DNA of 64,000 nt. Origin: Apoderus coryli. Its lineage: Eukaryota; Arthropoda; Insecta; Coleoptera; Attelabidae. Each line of letters opens with the position of its first letter. The stretch's first letter is position 1. Below the pieces are notes generated by a model. The model saw only the letters and a list, made by a program, of their open reading frames with translations, was not told the DNA's origin and did not search any database. The position numbers and the translations under genes were made by a program. The stretch spans positions 9,982,001-10,046,000 of the forward strand of contig OU452204.1 in assembly GCA_911728435.2 (NCBI GenBank), read 5' to 3'. Of this stretch, positions 10,536-23,500 are shown one piece after another.

Positions 10536-13500
10536 ATGAAGTGGTCATCAATAACATCGAAAGTGTTCTCAGTTGCTCTGTTTGAATGTTTAGTAAATGT
10601 TTGTGTTGGACAAGACTCTGGAGTAGTTGATATTACGAATATTCGAGAAAATGGGTGCAGGTGGAGTGGAGGACTTAGTGTGGGAGTTACGTGTAACTGT
10701 TTGGAGGGAGCTCAAAGTGTAAGCAACACGTGATTCCTATGATTTTTAATGGTATACGTAAAATAACACCATAACATTTCCACTAATTATTATTTCATTA
10801 TTTGATCATGACCATCAAAGATTGTTTATTTCAAAATATGACTTTTTTAAAGAACCTATCGGTCACTAAATTGTAATGTTTAAGGGTATATGTCCCTATA
10901 TCAATTTAGTGACCGATATGTACTTTAGAAAGTCATATTTTGACATAAACAAACTTTATACAAAATTAACCAGTGGCCTACTACCGGGGTTAGTGACAAT
11001 TTGTATCCCCCTGTTTTTTACGCCACTGGAATACATTTATTCCTTTATTTTTTTACATTCTGTGTTCATTTTTATGGGTCTAAAGTAACATTACGTATAT
11101 ACCTACCTTATTAAAAAAAAGTTAATCGACCTTCAACTGTGTGTTCCTTATTACGACGCACCCTTTACTTGCAGACTTTTGTTTAGAAGCAAATTTCTGC
11201 AAAAGCGTTCAGTTTATACTCATAAGAAGTCTACTTTTTTAAGCAAAAATGAACAGAGAATTTAAAAATATGTATAGATATTTATTCCAGTGGCGTAAAA
11301 ATTAAGGGGGATGAAAAATGTCACTAACCCCGATAGCATGCCACTGGTTAATTTTTTAAAAAGATTGTTTATGTCTAAATATAACTTTTTTAAAGAGTTT
11401 ATCGGTCGCTAAATTTGAAAAAAAATATTTGAAGACGTTTTTGAATTATCGCAAATTTTCGATTTTAAATTTGAATCAGTGACACCCTGTATCTAGACCA
11501 CTAAGCCCTTTAAGGGTATATGTCCCTTTATGAAAATGCATGAATTAGCGAGACCTTTCTGGGGTATAGGGTTGTCGGTTGAATATAGCAATAGCCTGTA
11601 TAAGACCACCATATCTATCCATCCAAGGTCAATCAAAAATAATATATGTTTGGCTAATATCACAGTCGCCAAATTCTAATAACTGATTTTTCTTTTTTAT
11701 TTCATATAGATTCTAGCTTTTGTAGTATTAGTCAAAATAATATTTTGTCTTAGTTCTCTCACATGTTTGACTCAAGATTTGTTCAGTTCAGAATGATTAA
11801 AAATATTACAGAGTAATTTAGGTACACTGTCATTTAATAAGGATAGTTTGATATTCAAATGAAAATAACATAAGCTATATTAATAGCCATAATAAACACT
11901 AGTTAACTTTGTAGTTTAATACATTTGAAAAACCGTGTGGAAAAGTAACTTTTCCGCACTCACTGCTGTAGAGTTACTTTTCCGCACTATTTTTAATATT
12001 GCTATAACTAATAAAAAGTCACGATACTTAGTGCTAGATTTGTCATAAATCATAAATATTAATAACTGTCTAGCCACATTAAAATAAGAAGTACTCTGTT
12101 TATCTAGCAAACAATAATAACCTGTTGAAATTTTCTTTTAGTTCATTTATCATTTTTCTCTTATAACACATTAATAATAACTGATATTATTATGACAAAG
12201 GGCATATTTGACACATTTGTCAATTGTTGTTACCTTCTATCAAATACTACAAATCGACGAACCATCACTTAGGTAATTATCCAGCACGGCAGGATTGGAA
12301 TATTACTTATTGGTTTGTATCAATAAAAATATGAGCAAGAAATAATCCTAGGAATTAATATCAAACTTTAGACATCCATCGTTAATTGTTAATCGGTACG
12401 TGACAGAAATGCCAGAGACTCAAAACTCTAGATTATGTTATCACGGAATACTACCTTTACTTCTTTGATCTTTTTTTTTTCAAAATCGGAGACTATATTT
12501 ATTTTTAATAAAAAAACAAAATCAACACGGAATTATCGATATTTAGCAAACATAATATTATTATGTTCAATAGTACAATCAATTAAAGAGACAAATATCA
12601 TTTGACTTAAAAATGTAAATAACCTTTATTGAAATGAACTCAATAAATAATAAATTCTTAATTATTTGCTAGAACTAGTACAATTATTATTTATTGTTAT
12701 GCACTCTCAGTGTGGGATTATCAAATATTACTTAAATATTTTTTAACTCTGCCAATCTGTTTTAATCTCTTTTTTTATTCAGACGTCAATTATGCTCAGA
12801 TTTGTGATGGGTAATTATAAATAAGTGTTATTTATACACTTAAGAATAGTGTATGTTTTTGGCGGTCAAGTGATTTTTTTAATTATAATGAGTTTATTTA
12901 ATTTTATTTATTAGAATAAATTTATTTTCGAAATTAAAATATTTGAAATTAGTTAACTATTCATTTTAAAATGACAAGTTTTTACTATACCTATATAATT
13001 ATTATTATTTCTAAATACAAATATCTATTTGGAAATAATCAGGTTTATTTTCAAATAGATATTTCTGAAGAATAATTCGTTATGTATGGAAATGAGCAAG
13101 AAAATGCATATATGGAAATCTTTTTCTTTTATAAAACATCATAATTGTTATTTACACTAAGCTATAACTTTTGATTTATCTTATACAAAACTTCTAAAAT
13201 CATTATGCATCTGAATGACTTTGAAATCTTCCCCAATAATTTTAATTTTTATTATTTCAGATGGCCATTCACCCAAACTCAATACCATCTTTTGACACAT
13301 CGTTTATTGAAATCAACAACTGTCACACAGTCGACTTTGCCGAACATGCAATAGCTACGATGCGAAACCTGAGAACACTTACATTAAATAACATCCAACA
13401 GCTGAAACTCGACACCAAAAGCCTCAACTGGTACGGTTATAAAGATGTAGATAACACATACCAGGAACATTTAGACCTTAGCATACCTTCACTAACAGTT

Positions 13501-14472
13501 CACATAAACAATTGCAATGTTACCAAAGTGTCACAACAGACATTTTCTGGGAGGATAAGAGAAATTCACTTTAATAATGTTGTTATAGACGATATTCAAC
13601 CGTTCGCGTTTTCTAATTTGTTACAAACTGAACGTATTAGATTTAATAACGTATTGTTGCTAGATGTGAAGTTACAGTCGTTTAAGAAGTTCACAACTGA
13701 GTTTCTGGAGTTAAACTCTGTTACTGCGCATACGTTACCAAGTAGGACGTTCTCTGATATAGTGGTTTACCAAAGTTTTATCATATCTAACTGTACCTTT
13801 AACTCAATCCGCTCTGGAGCAATTTCAGTTCAAAACCCAACATCGTTTATTGTTTCAAATACGAAAATTGAACGTTTAGATGGAGAGGCATTTAAAGTAT
13901 TAACTCGTGGTGATGTATTTTTTAGGAACAATACGTTTGGAATAATTCATAATGACGCGTTTGCAGCAATTCGTATTAATCGCGATGAAACATTATCTGA
14001 ACGCAGTTTAACGTTTGAAACAAACACATTTAACACTTTAAGCCGGAACTCACTACACGTAAACGACTTCAGAGCTATTTATATCGATATAAACATTCAG
14101 GAAACATGCGATTGTGAAAGTATATTCCATAATTTAAAGGAAACTGAATACTATTCCGAAATACGCTGTTATTACATTAATGAATTCGTCACCGTTCGTG
14201 AATATAAAGCGAATATGTGTTCAATATTGACTGGGTACTACACGGCAGTAATTTTAGTGTGTGTAGTTCTAATTATTCTAGCTTTAATAGCTATTGGTCT
14301 TTACCTCTATTACAAACTGGTTTATAAGACTCACAAATATGGCAGTGATAAAGCTAGTAAAGGACAAAATGGTGGTACATTAAGCCTTATAGTACCTGAT
14401 GGTCGCACCTATAAAGAGACTGAGTTGCATGTTATTCTGGAAAAGACAGATCTTTTAACAACTGATTTATAG
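10536..14472 (+). CDS. Leucine-rich-repeat type single-pass membrane protein (two coding exons)
   Basis: Exons 10,536-10,718 and 13,261-14,472 join in phase 0 (donor AAAGT|GTAAGC, acceptor TTATTATTTCAG|ATGGCC) to give 464 residues. The first exon supplies a start codon, a hydrophobic signal peptide (about residues 5-25) and a cysteine-rich N-terminal cap (CRWSGG...VTCNC). The second opens with IPSFDTSFIEINNC, which fits the first repeat after such a cap. Irregular LRR-like repeats follow (NLRTLTLNNIQQL, DAFAAI), then a C-terminal cysteine cluster (CDCESIFHNL, CYYINEF, MC). A transmembrane helix lies at about residues 386-415, with a tail of about 47 residues. So the ectodomain is extracellular, and binding or adhesion is the likely role, but I do not recognise an orthologue. 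The gene runs opposite to the Highwire gene and may lie inside one of its introns. Confidence 0.8.
10905..11420. repeat. Foldback (long inverted repeat) element inside the LRR gene intron
   Basis: The left arm (ATTTAGTGACCGATA, AACCAGTGGC, CTACCGGGGTTAGTGACA, TTACGCCACTGGAATA) recurs in reverse on the right (TATTCCAGTGGCGTAAAAAT, TGTCACTAACCCCGATAG, GCCACTGGTTAAT, TATCGGTCGCTAAATTT). The centre is near 11,160. A smaller palindrome (10,820-10,960, around GGGTATATGTCCC) sits at its left edge, and a terminal-type CACCCTGTAT lies at about 11,484. Non-coding. The motif CCAGTGGCGTA...AAATT is shared with the larger foldback element at 46,072-47,188. Confidence 0.7.
11490..13260. other. Remainder of the LRR gene intron
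   Basis: AT-rich intron DNA. It contains a short repeat at 11,908-11,990 (around ACTTTTCCGCACTCACTGC) also seen in reverse near 6,440-6,530, and a small hairpin at 13,018-13,069 (AATATCTATTTGGAAATAAT against its reverse). A pyrimidine-rich acceptor ends it at 13,260. Confidence 0.5.
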
Positions 14473-14571
14473 AATTTTATTTATTTAAAATATGTTTAAC
14501 AAATTTCATGTAATAGCTGCGATAAAAACTTCAAGTTTCCAACTTGTCTTTTATGTTTATTCATTCATTAA

Positions 14572-14883
14572 CACTTTGACTGCCACGTCATATTCACTGG
14601 AGGGTCGCTAAGGCCACGCGTTTTTTTATAATAATATAATAGTGCCTAAGTAATAAAATTATAAATAAAATATTTAACTTTTATCAAAAGTCGGCGCTAA
14701 AATTATTTTATCATAGCCCCACGCCTCGCTAAACAATATCCCATAAGAAATGCACGTAAATCGTGCTACTCTAGCATACACACGGCGCAATATTCATGAT
14801 CGCATGTGTATACCAGAATATACACGTGGCGATCTGGTCTAGGCTACTGTGTATACTCAAAGATACACACGGCAGCCAAAGTG
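14572..14883. mobile_element. piggyBac-like non-autonomous element (MITE)
   Basis: The 312-bp segment is bounded by TTAA on both sides (14,568-14,571 and 14,884-14,887), the target always used by piggyBac elements. Its ends are inverted: CACTTTGACTGCCACGT on the left and CACTTTGGCTGCCGTGT read from the right. Inside the right half, TATACACACGGC-type motifs repeat several times (ATACACACGGCG, ATACACGTGGCG, ATACACACGGCA). There is no open reading frame, so it would need a transposase in trans. It lies just past the 3' end of the LRR gene. Confidence 0.8.
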
Positions 14884-14887
14884 TTAA

Positions 14888-15766
14888 AATTAAGTAATTA
14901 TCTGACAACAGGTAAAAACCTGCTATCAGCAATTTTAATTACACAGCAATTTTAACATTTTTACCCACAATAAGACATTCGCCATTAAAAATCACATATT
15001 TTGTAAAAGCTAAATAATCTTAGCTCCAATATACCATGTTCGTAATAAAAACGACAACTTATAGGTACCTATAATAACACGCAGCTATATTTGTAATAGA
15101 AAACACAACTTATAGGTACCTATAACGCAACTATTTTGTTAGTTTGTATTGCTCAGAGTATTTGTAATTTGTATGTTTTAGTTTTTATTATTAATTTCTA
15201 GTAAAATATTTTCTGTGATCTTTGTACCTTTATCTTAATTATTAATAATGTTAAATAATAATTAAATTAAATGTGTTTAAAATCACATTTTAATACCTGA
15301 TGCACTTACACACTTTAATACTTTACCAAGTATGTAATTCTAAAATGTTTTTAAGTACTTTAAAATGATTATATTATTATTAAGTTATTATTATTATTAA
15401 AATACAATGTTTTTAAAACACGATAAAAAAAGATAAATACGTATGCGATTAGTTTCCCTAATTCTAATAATGTTTACACACAGTGATCGAATGCAATAAA
15501 TAAAATGTTTAAGATTCGCAAAAAATATATACATTTACCAAACGTAACTGTATATCTCACCATTAATTTAAAAAAAAATTAATAAATTATATGAAACATA
15601 ACGTATTTATTATTATACCGTAAAAAAGTCATCCCGTACAAGTTTCATATTATAATCTAACAAAAGGCAAAACTTTATTTGCAGAAATTCGTTTTAACTG
15701 CAACGTTTAAATTATAGAATTAATATAAAATTGGGGATAAGTTTATATGGGACAAGCTAATACTAA
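14888..15766. other. AT-rich spacer
   Basis: No supported feature. A short direct repeat (ACAACTTATAGGTACCTATAA) occurs at about 15,054 and 15,105. Confidence 0.4.
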
Positions 15767-15809
15767 TTGTTATGTTCATCATTACTTTTCGTATATATCT
15801 ATATATTTG

Positions 15810-16330
15810 TGAAATACGTGCCAACCTCTGGAATTGAATGGAAATTCATACCATCGCGTTCACCCAATTTTGGAGAGGCACCTCAAAAAGATCATTGGAA
15901 ACTCGAACCTTACTCTGGAAGCATTTATTACAGTTTTGACTCAGGTGGAATCAATCCTAAATTCACGACCAATCCCCCCTGTCAAACGACCCCAATGATT
16001 TGACACCGCTCACTCCAGCGCATTTTTTAATTGGACGAAGCCTAGCATCAGCTCCTGATCCAAACTTGCAGCACATACCGGAGAATAGGTTTTCACACTA
16101 CCAACAACTGCAAAACCTAGTGCGTCAGTTCTGGACCCGATGGAAGTCGGAATACATATGTGAGCTACAGGCACGTACAAAGTGGAAACACAACTTTGGT
16201 AACTTGTTAAAAGTAGACTCACTAGCGCTAATCCGGGATGAGGACTTACCTCCACTCAAGTGGCAGCTCGGTCGAGTTTACAAACCCACCCAGGACAAGA
16301 CGGGATAATTCGTGTTGTGACTGTCAAGTG
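15810..16330 (+). pseudogene. BEL/Pao retrotransposon fragment (integrase C-terminus)
   Basis: Three frames together give the end of a Pao-type integrase. GIEWKFIPSRSPNFG lies near 15,830. VESILNSRPIPP and LSNDPNDLTPLTPAHFLIGR follow across a frame change near 15,985. The 102-codon stretch from 16,000 then ends in WQLGRVYKPTQDKTG. HFLIG and the tryptophan-rich segment after it (RQFWTRWKSEYI) are hallmarks of the family's C-terminal domain. A frameshift follows at about 16,305. The upstream polyprotein and the LTRs were not found, so this is a truncated dead copy. Confidence 0.85.
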
Positions 16331-17060
16331 TCACAACGAAACAAAACACTAATATTTGTTTGGTGCAAAACAAATCTGAGTGATATATTATGCCGTTGTG
16401 CCATCTCTTGGCGATTAGAAATACTTCACTTAGTTCAAAATAGTTAAGTCGCTTGTACCTTTTTTGCATTAACTTAAGTTGTGGTATGATAGGTACTACT
16501 AATGCTACCTACTTGTATTTTGAACATTGGTAACCCGTTAAACAGTTGTTTAACTGTTTTTTTGGGGTACCACCGTACTACTAAAATAAATTTCATTTAT
16601 GTTTTTATAAATTATATTTCATCGTCAAAAATCACTAACACAAAAAAAAATCAACAATTACGATCGCGAAATCAAATTTAAGCTTATTCTAAAAAAAAGA
16701 CAAAAGACAAGATACAACTTGTCTATATTTTCTGTTCTCGAAAATCATTGTTAATCATAAAATCTTATTGGTTAGGAGAAGTTTTCGACATGACACAGAT
16801 GGCTACAAACAAATGACATGGCGGTATATTTAAATTAAGTTGGGAGCTATCAGATCACCAAAAAAGACATGCTAGTGCAAAACAACCAATACTAGATTCT
16901 CCTATATTTTGACAGGTAAATGTAGGAGGATGGGGTATCAGTTGAAGTTTACTTCGTAGAAAATCGTGGTATTCGACAGTTCTTCTGGCAATAATAGAAT
17001 ATTAACCTCAATTTTATTGTTTGTTTTTTGCAATAATGTTAAGAAACGATATCCACATTA
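16331..17060. other. Spacer
   Basis: No supported coding feature between the Pao and Harbinger fragments. Confidence 0.4.
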
Positions 17061-17061
17061 T

Positions 17062-17390
17062 TTTTGAAGAACTTTTAATATTCTTGCACGGCCTGAGCGA
17101 CAAAGGATATTTAGAAATCGATTGGACCAATTCATCTGATGGAACGAAACAGAATTTAAAAACCGATTTCAATTTTCAAGAGATTTTGTAGGCTTATTAA
17201 TGGGGCACATTGAAGCAAATTTACAAAGACCAACTAACAGTTTGCACTCTACCACGTCCTTAAATTCATCCACCAATGATCAAAGAAATCAAATTTCTTC
17301 AATGGAAAAGTCCAATGCTCGTCTATCCATGTATTTTTATGAATATTTATCAAAGGCAGGAACTGACGCATAAACATAAACATATCCGAG
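17062..17390 (+). pseudogene. Harbinger-type transposase fragment
   Basis: One frame reads RPERQRIFRNRLDQFI, a stop, then WNETEFKNRFQFSRDFVGLL, followed by IEANLQRPTNSLHSTTSLNS. The pattern of R-x-F-R-x-R, then E-F-x-x-R-F-x-x-S-x-D, fits the N-terminal part of PIF/Harbinger (HARBI1-like) transposases. The catalytic DDE part is absent and there is an internal stop. Family assignment rests on this one region. Confidence 0.55.
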
Positions 17391-17525
17391 GGAAAAATTC
17401 TAGGTTAGAAATGAGACATTTATAAAACAGACATTCTAAAGTTAAAGTTCACCATGACTGTTAAAATTAAAGTTAATTTCAAACATGTTTATAATATGTA
17501 GTAAAGTTGTTATAATAGCACTCAC

Positions 17526-20500
17526 CTATAAGGCAGTGTACCGTCCAATGCCTGATTCACAGTTGGTGGCGAACTTAACGATAATCCTTTTGATAACAAT
17601 GCACCATGTTGCGAAAATATTTGAGAGGCTACGGTTTCGACGGATTCCAAGTCGATATCTTCAGCTACAAAGCAAAAAAAAATCAGAAATCAAATAAAGA
17701 CAGATTAACTGGAAACTAGTTCATTTATCCTCAATTCATTTTTTTTGAATAAATAGTCCATATTGAAGTGATTCACTTCATTTAAGTTATAAGTGAGAAT
17801 TAAAAGTCGGAATATACTATAAATATTCTATTTCGTGGAGTTTCGACTTTTATTTCTCACTTATAACTCAATTAATATTCTAAATTGTTCAGATGATATG
17901 AAAACAAGTAGGACTGCTTCGCTTTACATTTATAAAACTAAAAGTAAGATTATATCTTTTAAAACAGTACGTATATAAATATAAGTACATTTCGTACCTC
18001 CTATAGGCGGCAGAAAGAGATCTTTCTTCATTAATCCCGCAGCGCACATTCCACCTAAAAATGAAAGTTCAGTCTCCAAATGCTTCAACCCACAATGTAA
18101 ACTATGATCATCCTGTTTCCATTCATAACCAATCACTAGACATTTGAAACCGTACGAGGTGGCACGATCATCTTTCAAATAATCTGTTGCTGTTTCTAAT
18201 GAAAACAAAACTTCATTTCCCGGTAGAATGACTGCATTTGTTGGCCATTGATAACTAAACAAAAATAAGAGATCGATATACAGTCTAATTTTTATAATAT
18301 TATATGAAATGCGATAATATACGAGGACGGGGCCGAATACAGAGAACCGTCAGCATGCCTGATATTGCTGATATAAAACTTTCCCAGCTTAGCGTAAGTA
18401 CCAGCTTTCCGCTCGATTGCTCAGTTAGTATAAATTTGGTAGCCTATTGAAATAGACACGTCAGTTGTTTACGTAAAGGACAAAAATCAGAGTATCATGT
18501 GGCAACGAAATACTTCTATTTGATAGGCCTTCAAATCAAGGAATAAATTGAACGATAACGGACCACGTTAAGTCGCCTCGTTGAGGTCACAACTACCATT
18601 ATACCGATAGATAATAGCGCATTTGCTAACTGACGATCAAAAATTGCACCGCAAAACGATTTCAACCACGAATTTACCATTGTACCAGTGAAATCCCAGC
18701 GAATTCTTGCGTAAGATTTATCGCTGTAGATGAACCGTTAGTTCATTACGCTTGCATTTAGCCCCCCGTGATTTAAAAAATAGCTCGGAGGTAAAATAAA
18801 GTTGAGGAACAGGCATCAATCATGCTGTAGATTTTGAGGAGCTTGACAATCGCACTATAAAAATAGTTTTATATGTATATGTAAGTAGTCTTAATGGAGA
18901 TTATAGTGAAACAAATTGCTATTCTGTATCAAGCAGGAGAGTTTTCATTCTACCCTTGTCATCATCATAAGCATTCACTCGCTAACGAGTATGAATTATT
19001 TCAAACTCATGTATTTATGTTGTGAACTCTGAGATGGTTAAACAAACCGATCCTCGAGACGCAAACCTTGTCACAAAACACACCCAATCACCACCATTTG
19101 CCGGCTGTTGTAGGTGCGTTGCGTTCTCTCCCTTTCGATGCTGTCTATTTGCATCCTCATGTCGTCGACGCTGCTCTTCAAAAACTTGATGACCCTCGTA
19201 AATGGTACGCCTCCACCTCGGTCGGTCGTTCGTGATCTCTTCCCAGTTACTCTTCACATCTAAGCCACATTTCTTCATGTGGGTCTTAAGAACATCCTTG
19301 TACCACAATTAAAATAATCGTTTCATGTCATCATTTTTTTTTTTTTCCAACGTTTCGACTAGACTCGGCTAGTCTTTTTCAAGAAATTCTGAAATTTCGT
19401 CTACAATCAGTAACATAAAACACTTAACAATATAACAATACATATATGTATAAACCATTATGTTAACACAAACAATTACAAAAAATTACAATTACCTTTC
19501 TTTTCCAATACATAAACATTTCTTTTTTCTTTTATTTTTATATTATTACATTTTTTGTTTTTTAATTTTTTGTTTTTTCAAAAAACAAAAAATGTAATAA
19601 CATAAAAATAAAAGAAAAAAGAAATGTTTATGTATTGGAAAAGAAAGGTAATTGTAATTTTTTGTAATTGTTTGTGTTAACGTAATGGTTTATACATATA
19701 TGTATTGTTATATTTTTAAGTGTTTTATGTTACTGATTGTAGACGAAATTTCAGAATTTCTTGAAAAAGACTAGCCGAGTCTAGTCGAAACGTTGAAAAA
19801 AAAAAAAAAATGATGACATGAAACGATTAAAGGAATAGTTTCAAAAAAAAAATATTTTTTTAAATTTGTGAACCTCATCCCAAGAAAAGGAAAAAAAAAA
19901 AGAAAGAGACTTATAGTTATAGTATCTTATAGTATATATAGTAGTAGTATAGTAAAAATTATATATTTAACATCTTAAGTAGTTGGATTGGTGTTAAGAA
20001 TACACGTCAAAAAAAATTAATGTATTATAGGCCCCCGTGAAGTCTAAAAAAGGGTCAGAAAATCAGTATCCACGATAACTCAAAAACCACGTAACGGATT
20101 TTTACCGCATTTGGTACAAATATACTACAGGATACTTCTAGGAGCTGACTAACATTTGGAAAACATTAGAATTAAAATTAATTGATCCGATTGGATAACA
20201 GAATTTCACACATAAATACAGTAACAAACCTTAGATCTACCTGTGCTATATCATTTGGAATGACATCAGCTTATGGAAAATAAAATAAAACACTTAGTGC
20301 GATACAACATAGGAAGCAAACTCTTCAATCAAACTAAATAGATTGATAATGTTCTAAGAAATTAGTGTATGCTCACACCTGGGATATTAAACCAAATTGT
20401 TCGTCTCAATTCTGTCATTTACTTTCAACACGATACCTATTAAACATAACTTTAAATTTTGTGGAAAGAGTACATTTTTAAAAAGAAGCTGCATGATTGA

Positions 20501-23500
20501 TTATCAATAAATTACCTGCCACTAAACTTGTGTAGAACAGGCCAATATGGCATAGGTCCTATATCGCCATCTTCTAAGACATTTGGTTTCTTTATAGACT
20601 GGTAGTCCACAGCTGGTATATATAATTGTAGAGTGTCTTCCGGTTGAGCAGTAGCACAAGCTGGATCAAATTCAATTGACAGCCATTTCACTGTGTCAGG
20701 GAATGATACCCTAGACAATACAAAAACACAACACAGATTTGAATATTAAATGATTTGAATTTTGTATAACCTGACATAAAATAGCCACTATAAACTAAAA
20801 TTAGAAACCAAACAAACAGGGCGAGTCACTAATGCGTAAAAATGTGATATTTCCTTTATAATATTAGAAAAAACTTTACCCACAAATAACTCACCCTGTA
20901 AATGGCGGCATAGCTTATAACGATTTCATTGCAAATATTTTATGGATGTAAACGTTGTTATTTCTTCACTGTTCAAACAAGATACTTTCAATTGAAAATT
21001 GAAACAACCTGAACTGATCAGTACTGTTAGATTAGCAGCAACCAACCACTGTCTGTTGCAATGTTCAATCTTTAAAAAAAAAATACAAACAAAATGTGAG
21101 AACACTAACCTATAATTAGCTACGACAGCAGGTTTGTAAGGATGTTCACTCTCTACCCATGTGCAATGATTGCTAGTCGTTGTTATTTTTTGTTCAAGCA
21201 ACTCCTGTGAGTTTGTTAAGGATCTAGTTGAGCTAGGACTAGGCAACATGGATAGATTCAGAGCTGATACATGCGGTAAAATATCTTGAATTAATGTTAG
21301 TATGTGTACTGCACTCTAAAAGAAAAATTGTCAAGTTGATAACACAAGGGGAAAAAATAATTTTACCTTAGGATCACTAGAAGCCAACGGACTGATATGA
21401 GCCAAAACTAGCGGTAACAAAGTAGTTACAATTGAGGAATTGCTTAATATTTTTGCTGATGGTACTTCATCAGCCTTTTCTCGAGCTAATATCATTAATT
21501 TACAGGCATTCTGTATAATCGAGCTGGTCATGGTGAGTGCACTTTTTCGTGCCTGATGCTCTAAGCGCGTGGTTGAGGCTTTAGCACATTCCACTGGATT
21601 GCTTTAAACAAATGTAAATAACAGTACAATATAAAAAGCAAAACCGTTTATGATTATGTTATATTATATCTAAGATTAAAGAAACCTCCACATTATTTAT
21701 ATGTAATTTTGAAATTTGATAGAAATTCAAGTGCTGCTTCCTAAACAACTCTGCAACTCCTAATGAATTCACACCTACGTTTTGTTAGAGGGTCGTTCTT
21801 AAAACCAGAGTAGTAGAAGTCCCAAAACTTTAGGTCAAATTCGATAAAAAAAATTAAATCACAATTTCTGAAAATGCTCTTTAAGAAACCTCAAAGAATA
21901 CATATATCGTATTGTTGGAAATCTCTACTTACCACGTTTTAATTCTAATTCTGAACCTCAACATAATTCTTGTGAACGTAATATTGGAAGACTCTATTTT
22001 GAGTATACCCCACTAACTTTCGTATCTCTGGATGGAGAATAAGATTTATTTTGTTTACCTACCTATAGTACAATATAACAGGAATCTGCCCCCTTGTTAA
22101 TGTTGTACCATTAAAGCTCAAAGAACATGTGGAAAATGTAAATGTTGTGTTATCTGAACCTTTAACAGATGTAAGTCCACCATCACCATTGTTAGTTCTA
22201 CCACCATGATTTCTCAGCCTAACAGCATACTTAACGTTTTCCTTAAATATATTCGTTAGTAAATTTCTAGTATCTAAAGTCCTAAAGTCTAAAGAATCAA
22301 CAATGTCAAATCCCAGAAAATTTAAATTATTGTTAATTATATTAATACATATTTACCATCTAAAACTTTATCAATTACCAAGACATGCAAATTTGAGGAA
22401 CTTATAAGGAAAGGACAAACCTTTATAGAAACAGCCCGATCAAATTTTACTTCAATTACGTCAGGAGCAAAATCTTCAGGTCCAAATGAGCCACGTACAA
22501 CTTCCAGACTATTCCAACGATGTGCTGCGTGATTTTCCAAACCATTACAAGAACTTGACTGAATTCATATGAAAAAAAACTTGCGTACTAATATAAAAGT
22601 AGATATGGATAAATATTATATTATTATAAATAAAGTGGTTAGACTAGTGAAAACCTAATACTAAATGACAAAATGACAGGTGTGATGGCGATATCCCTTA
22701 CAAAAATATAGTGAGGCCCAAAAGTCATAAAATTTGAAGGATTTTTTTTAAGAAAACGCTCGCACATGTTCGTTTTTGAAGCAACAGAAAAGTTTTCAAG
22801 GTCATTGCATATGTTTTTTTGTTATCGAACCCCCTCTACGTATTATTTTTTTATTATCCATACAACTGTTCAGACAAAATATCGGCCTTTGGAAAAAATA
22901 TTTGGCGAATAAAAAATGAATCATTATTATTTGCACTATTCATTAAAATTTTGCAAAACTCAATTGCACGACCTGGATCATCTTCTTCTTCCTTCTTACC
23001 GATGATCTTCCAATATTCCAGTTCTATTTCTTGAAAACCGAGTCGCGTTCCTGAATAGCCGAATTAAGCTCACTCAGCGAACAAAAAAAAACACGTCGCA
23101 TCAGCAGCAGCAGTTTTTTTAAATACAAAATAATAGCGTAAAATATTTTTTGTGAAAAATGGTTTAAGACAAATAACCGATAAGCTAGACAATGAAAAGA
23201 ACCCTACTCTGAGCATACATCAGCCTCTTCAAGTATACTAACGTCTGGGGGATTAATATAAACTGTACTTATGCATCTATCCAGACAAGAAAAATATCAC
23301 GGGAATCACCATTAAAAGTTGGTACCGGATGCAGTGTTTTTCCACATATTATTACAAAAAAGCACCAGGCCTATTCTTATTTGCGTATAGTAAACACTTA
23401 ATAATACATGTATTTGAATATATTCATAAATAACAACAATAAATTAAACTTACGTCTTCCAAAAGCTCCAATTCGTATTCATAGTGCCCAATACCACCAT

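Noticed and set aside
18300..18960. Degenerate mariner
   Set aside because: One end looks vaguely mariner-like, but translations give no ordered transposase motifs and no matching right end.
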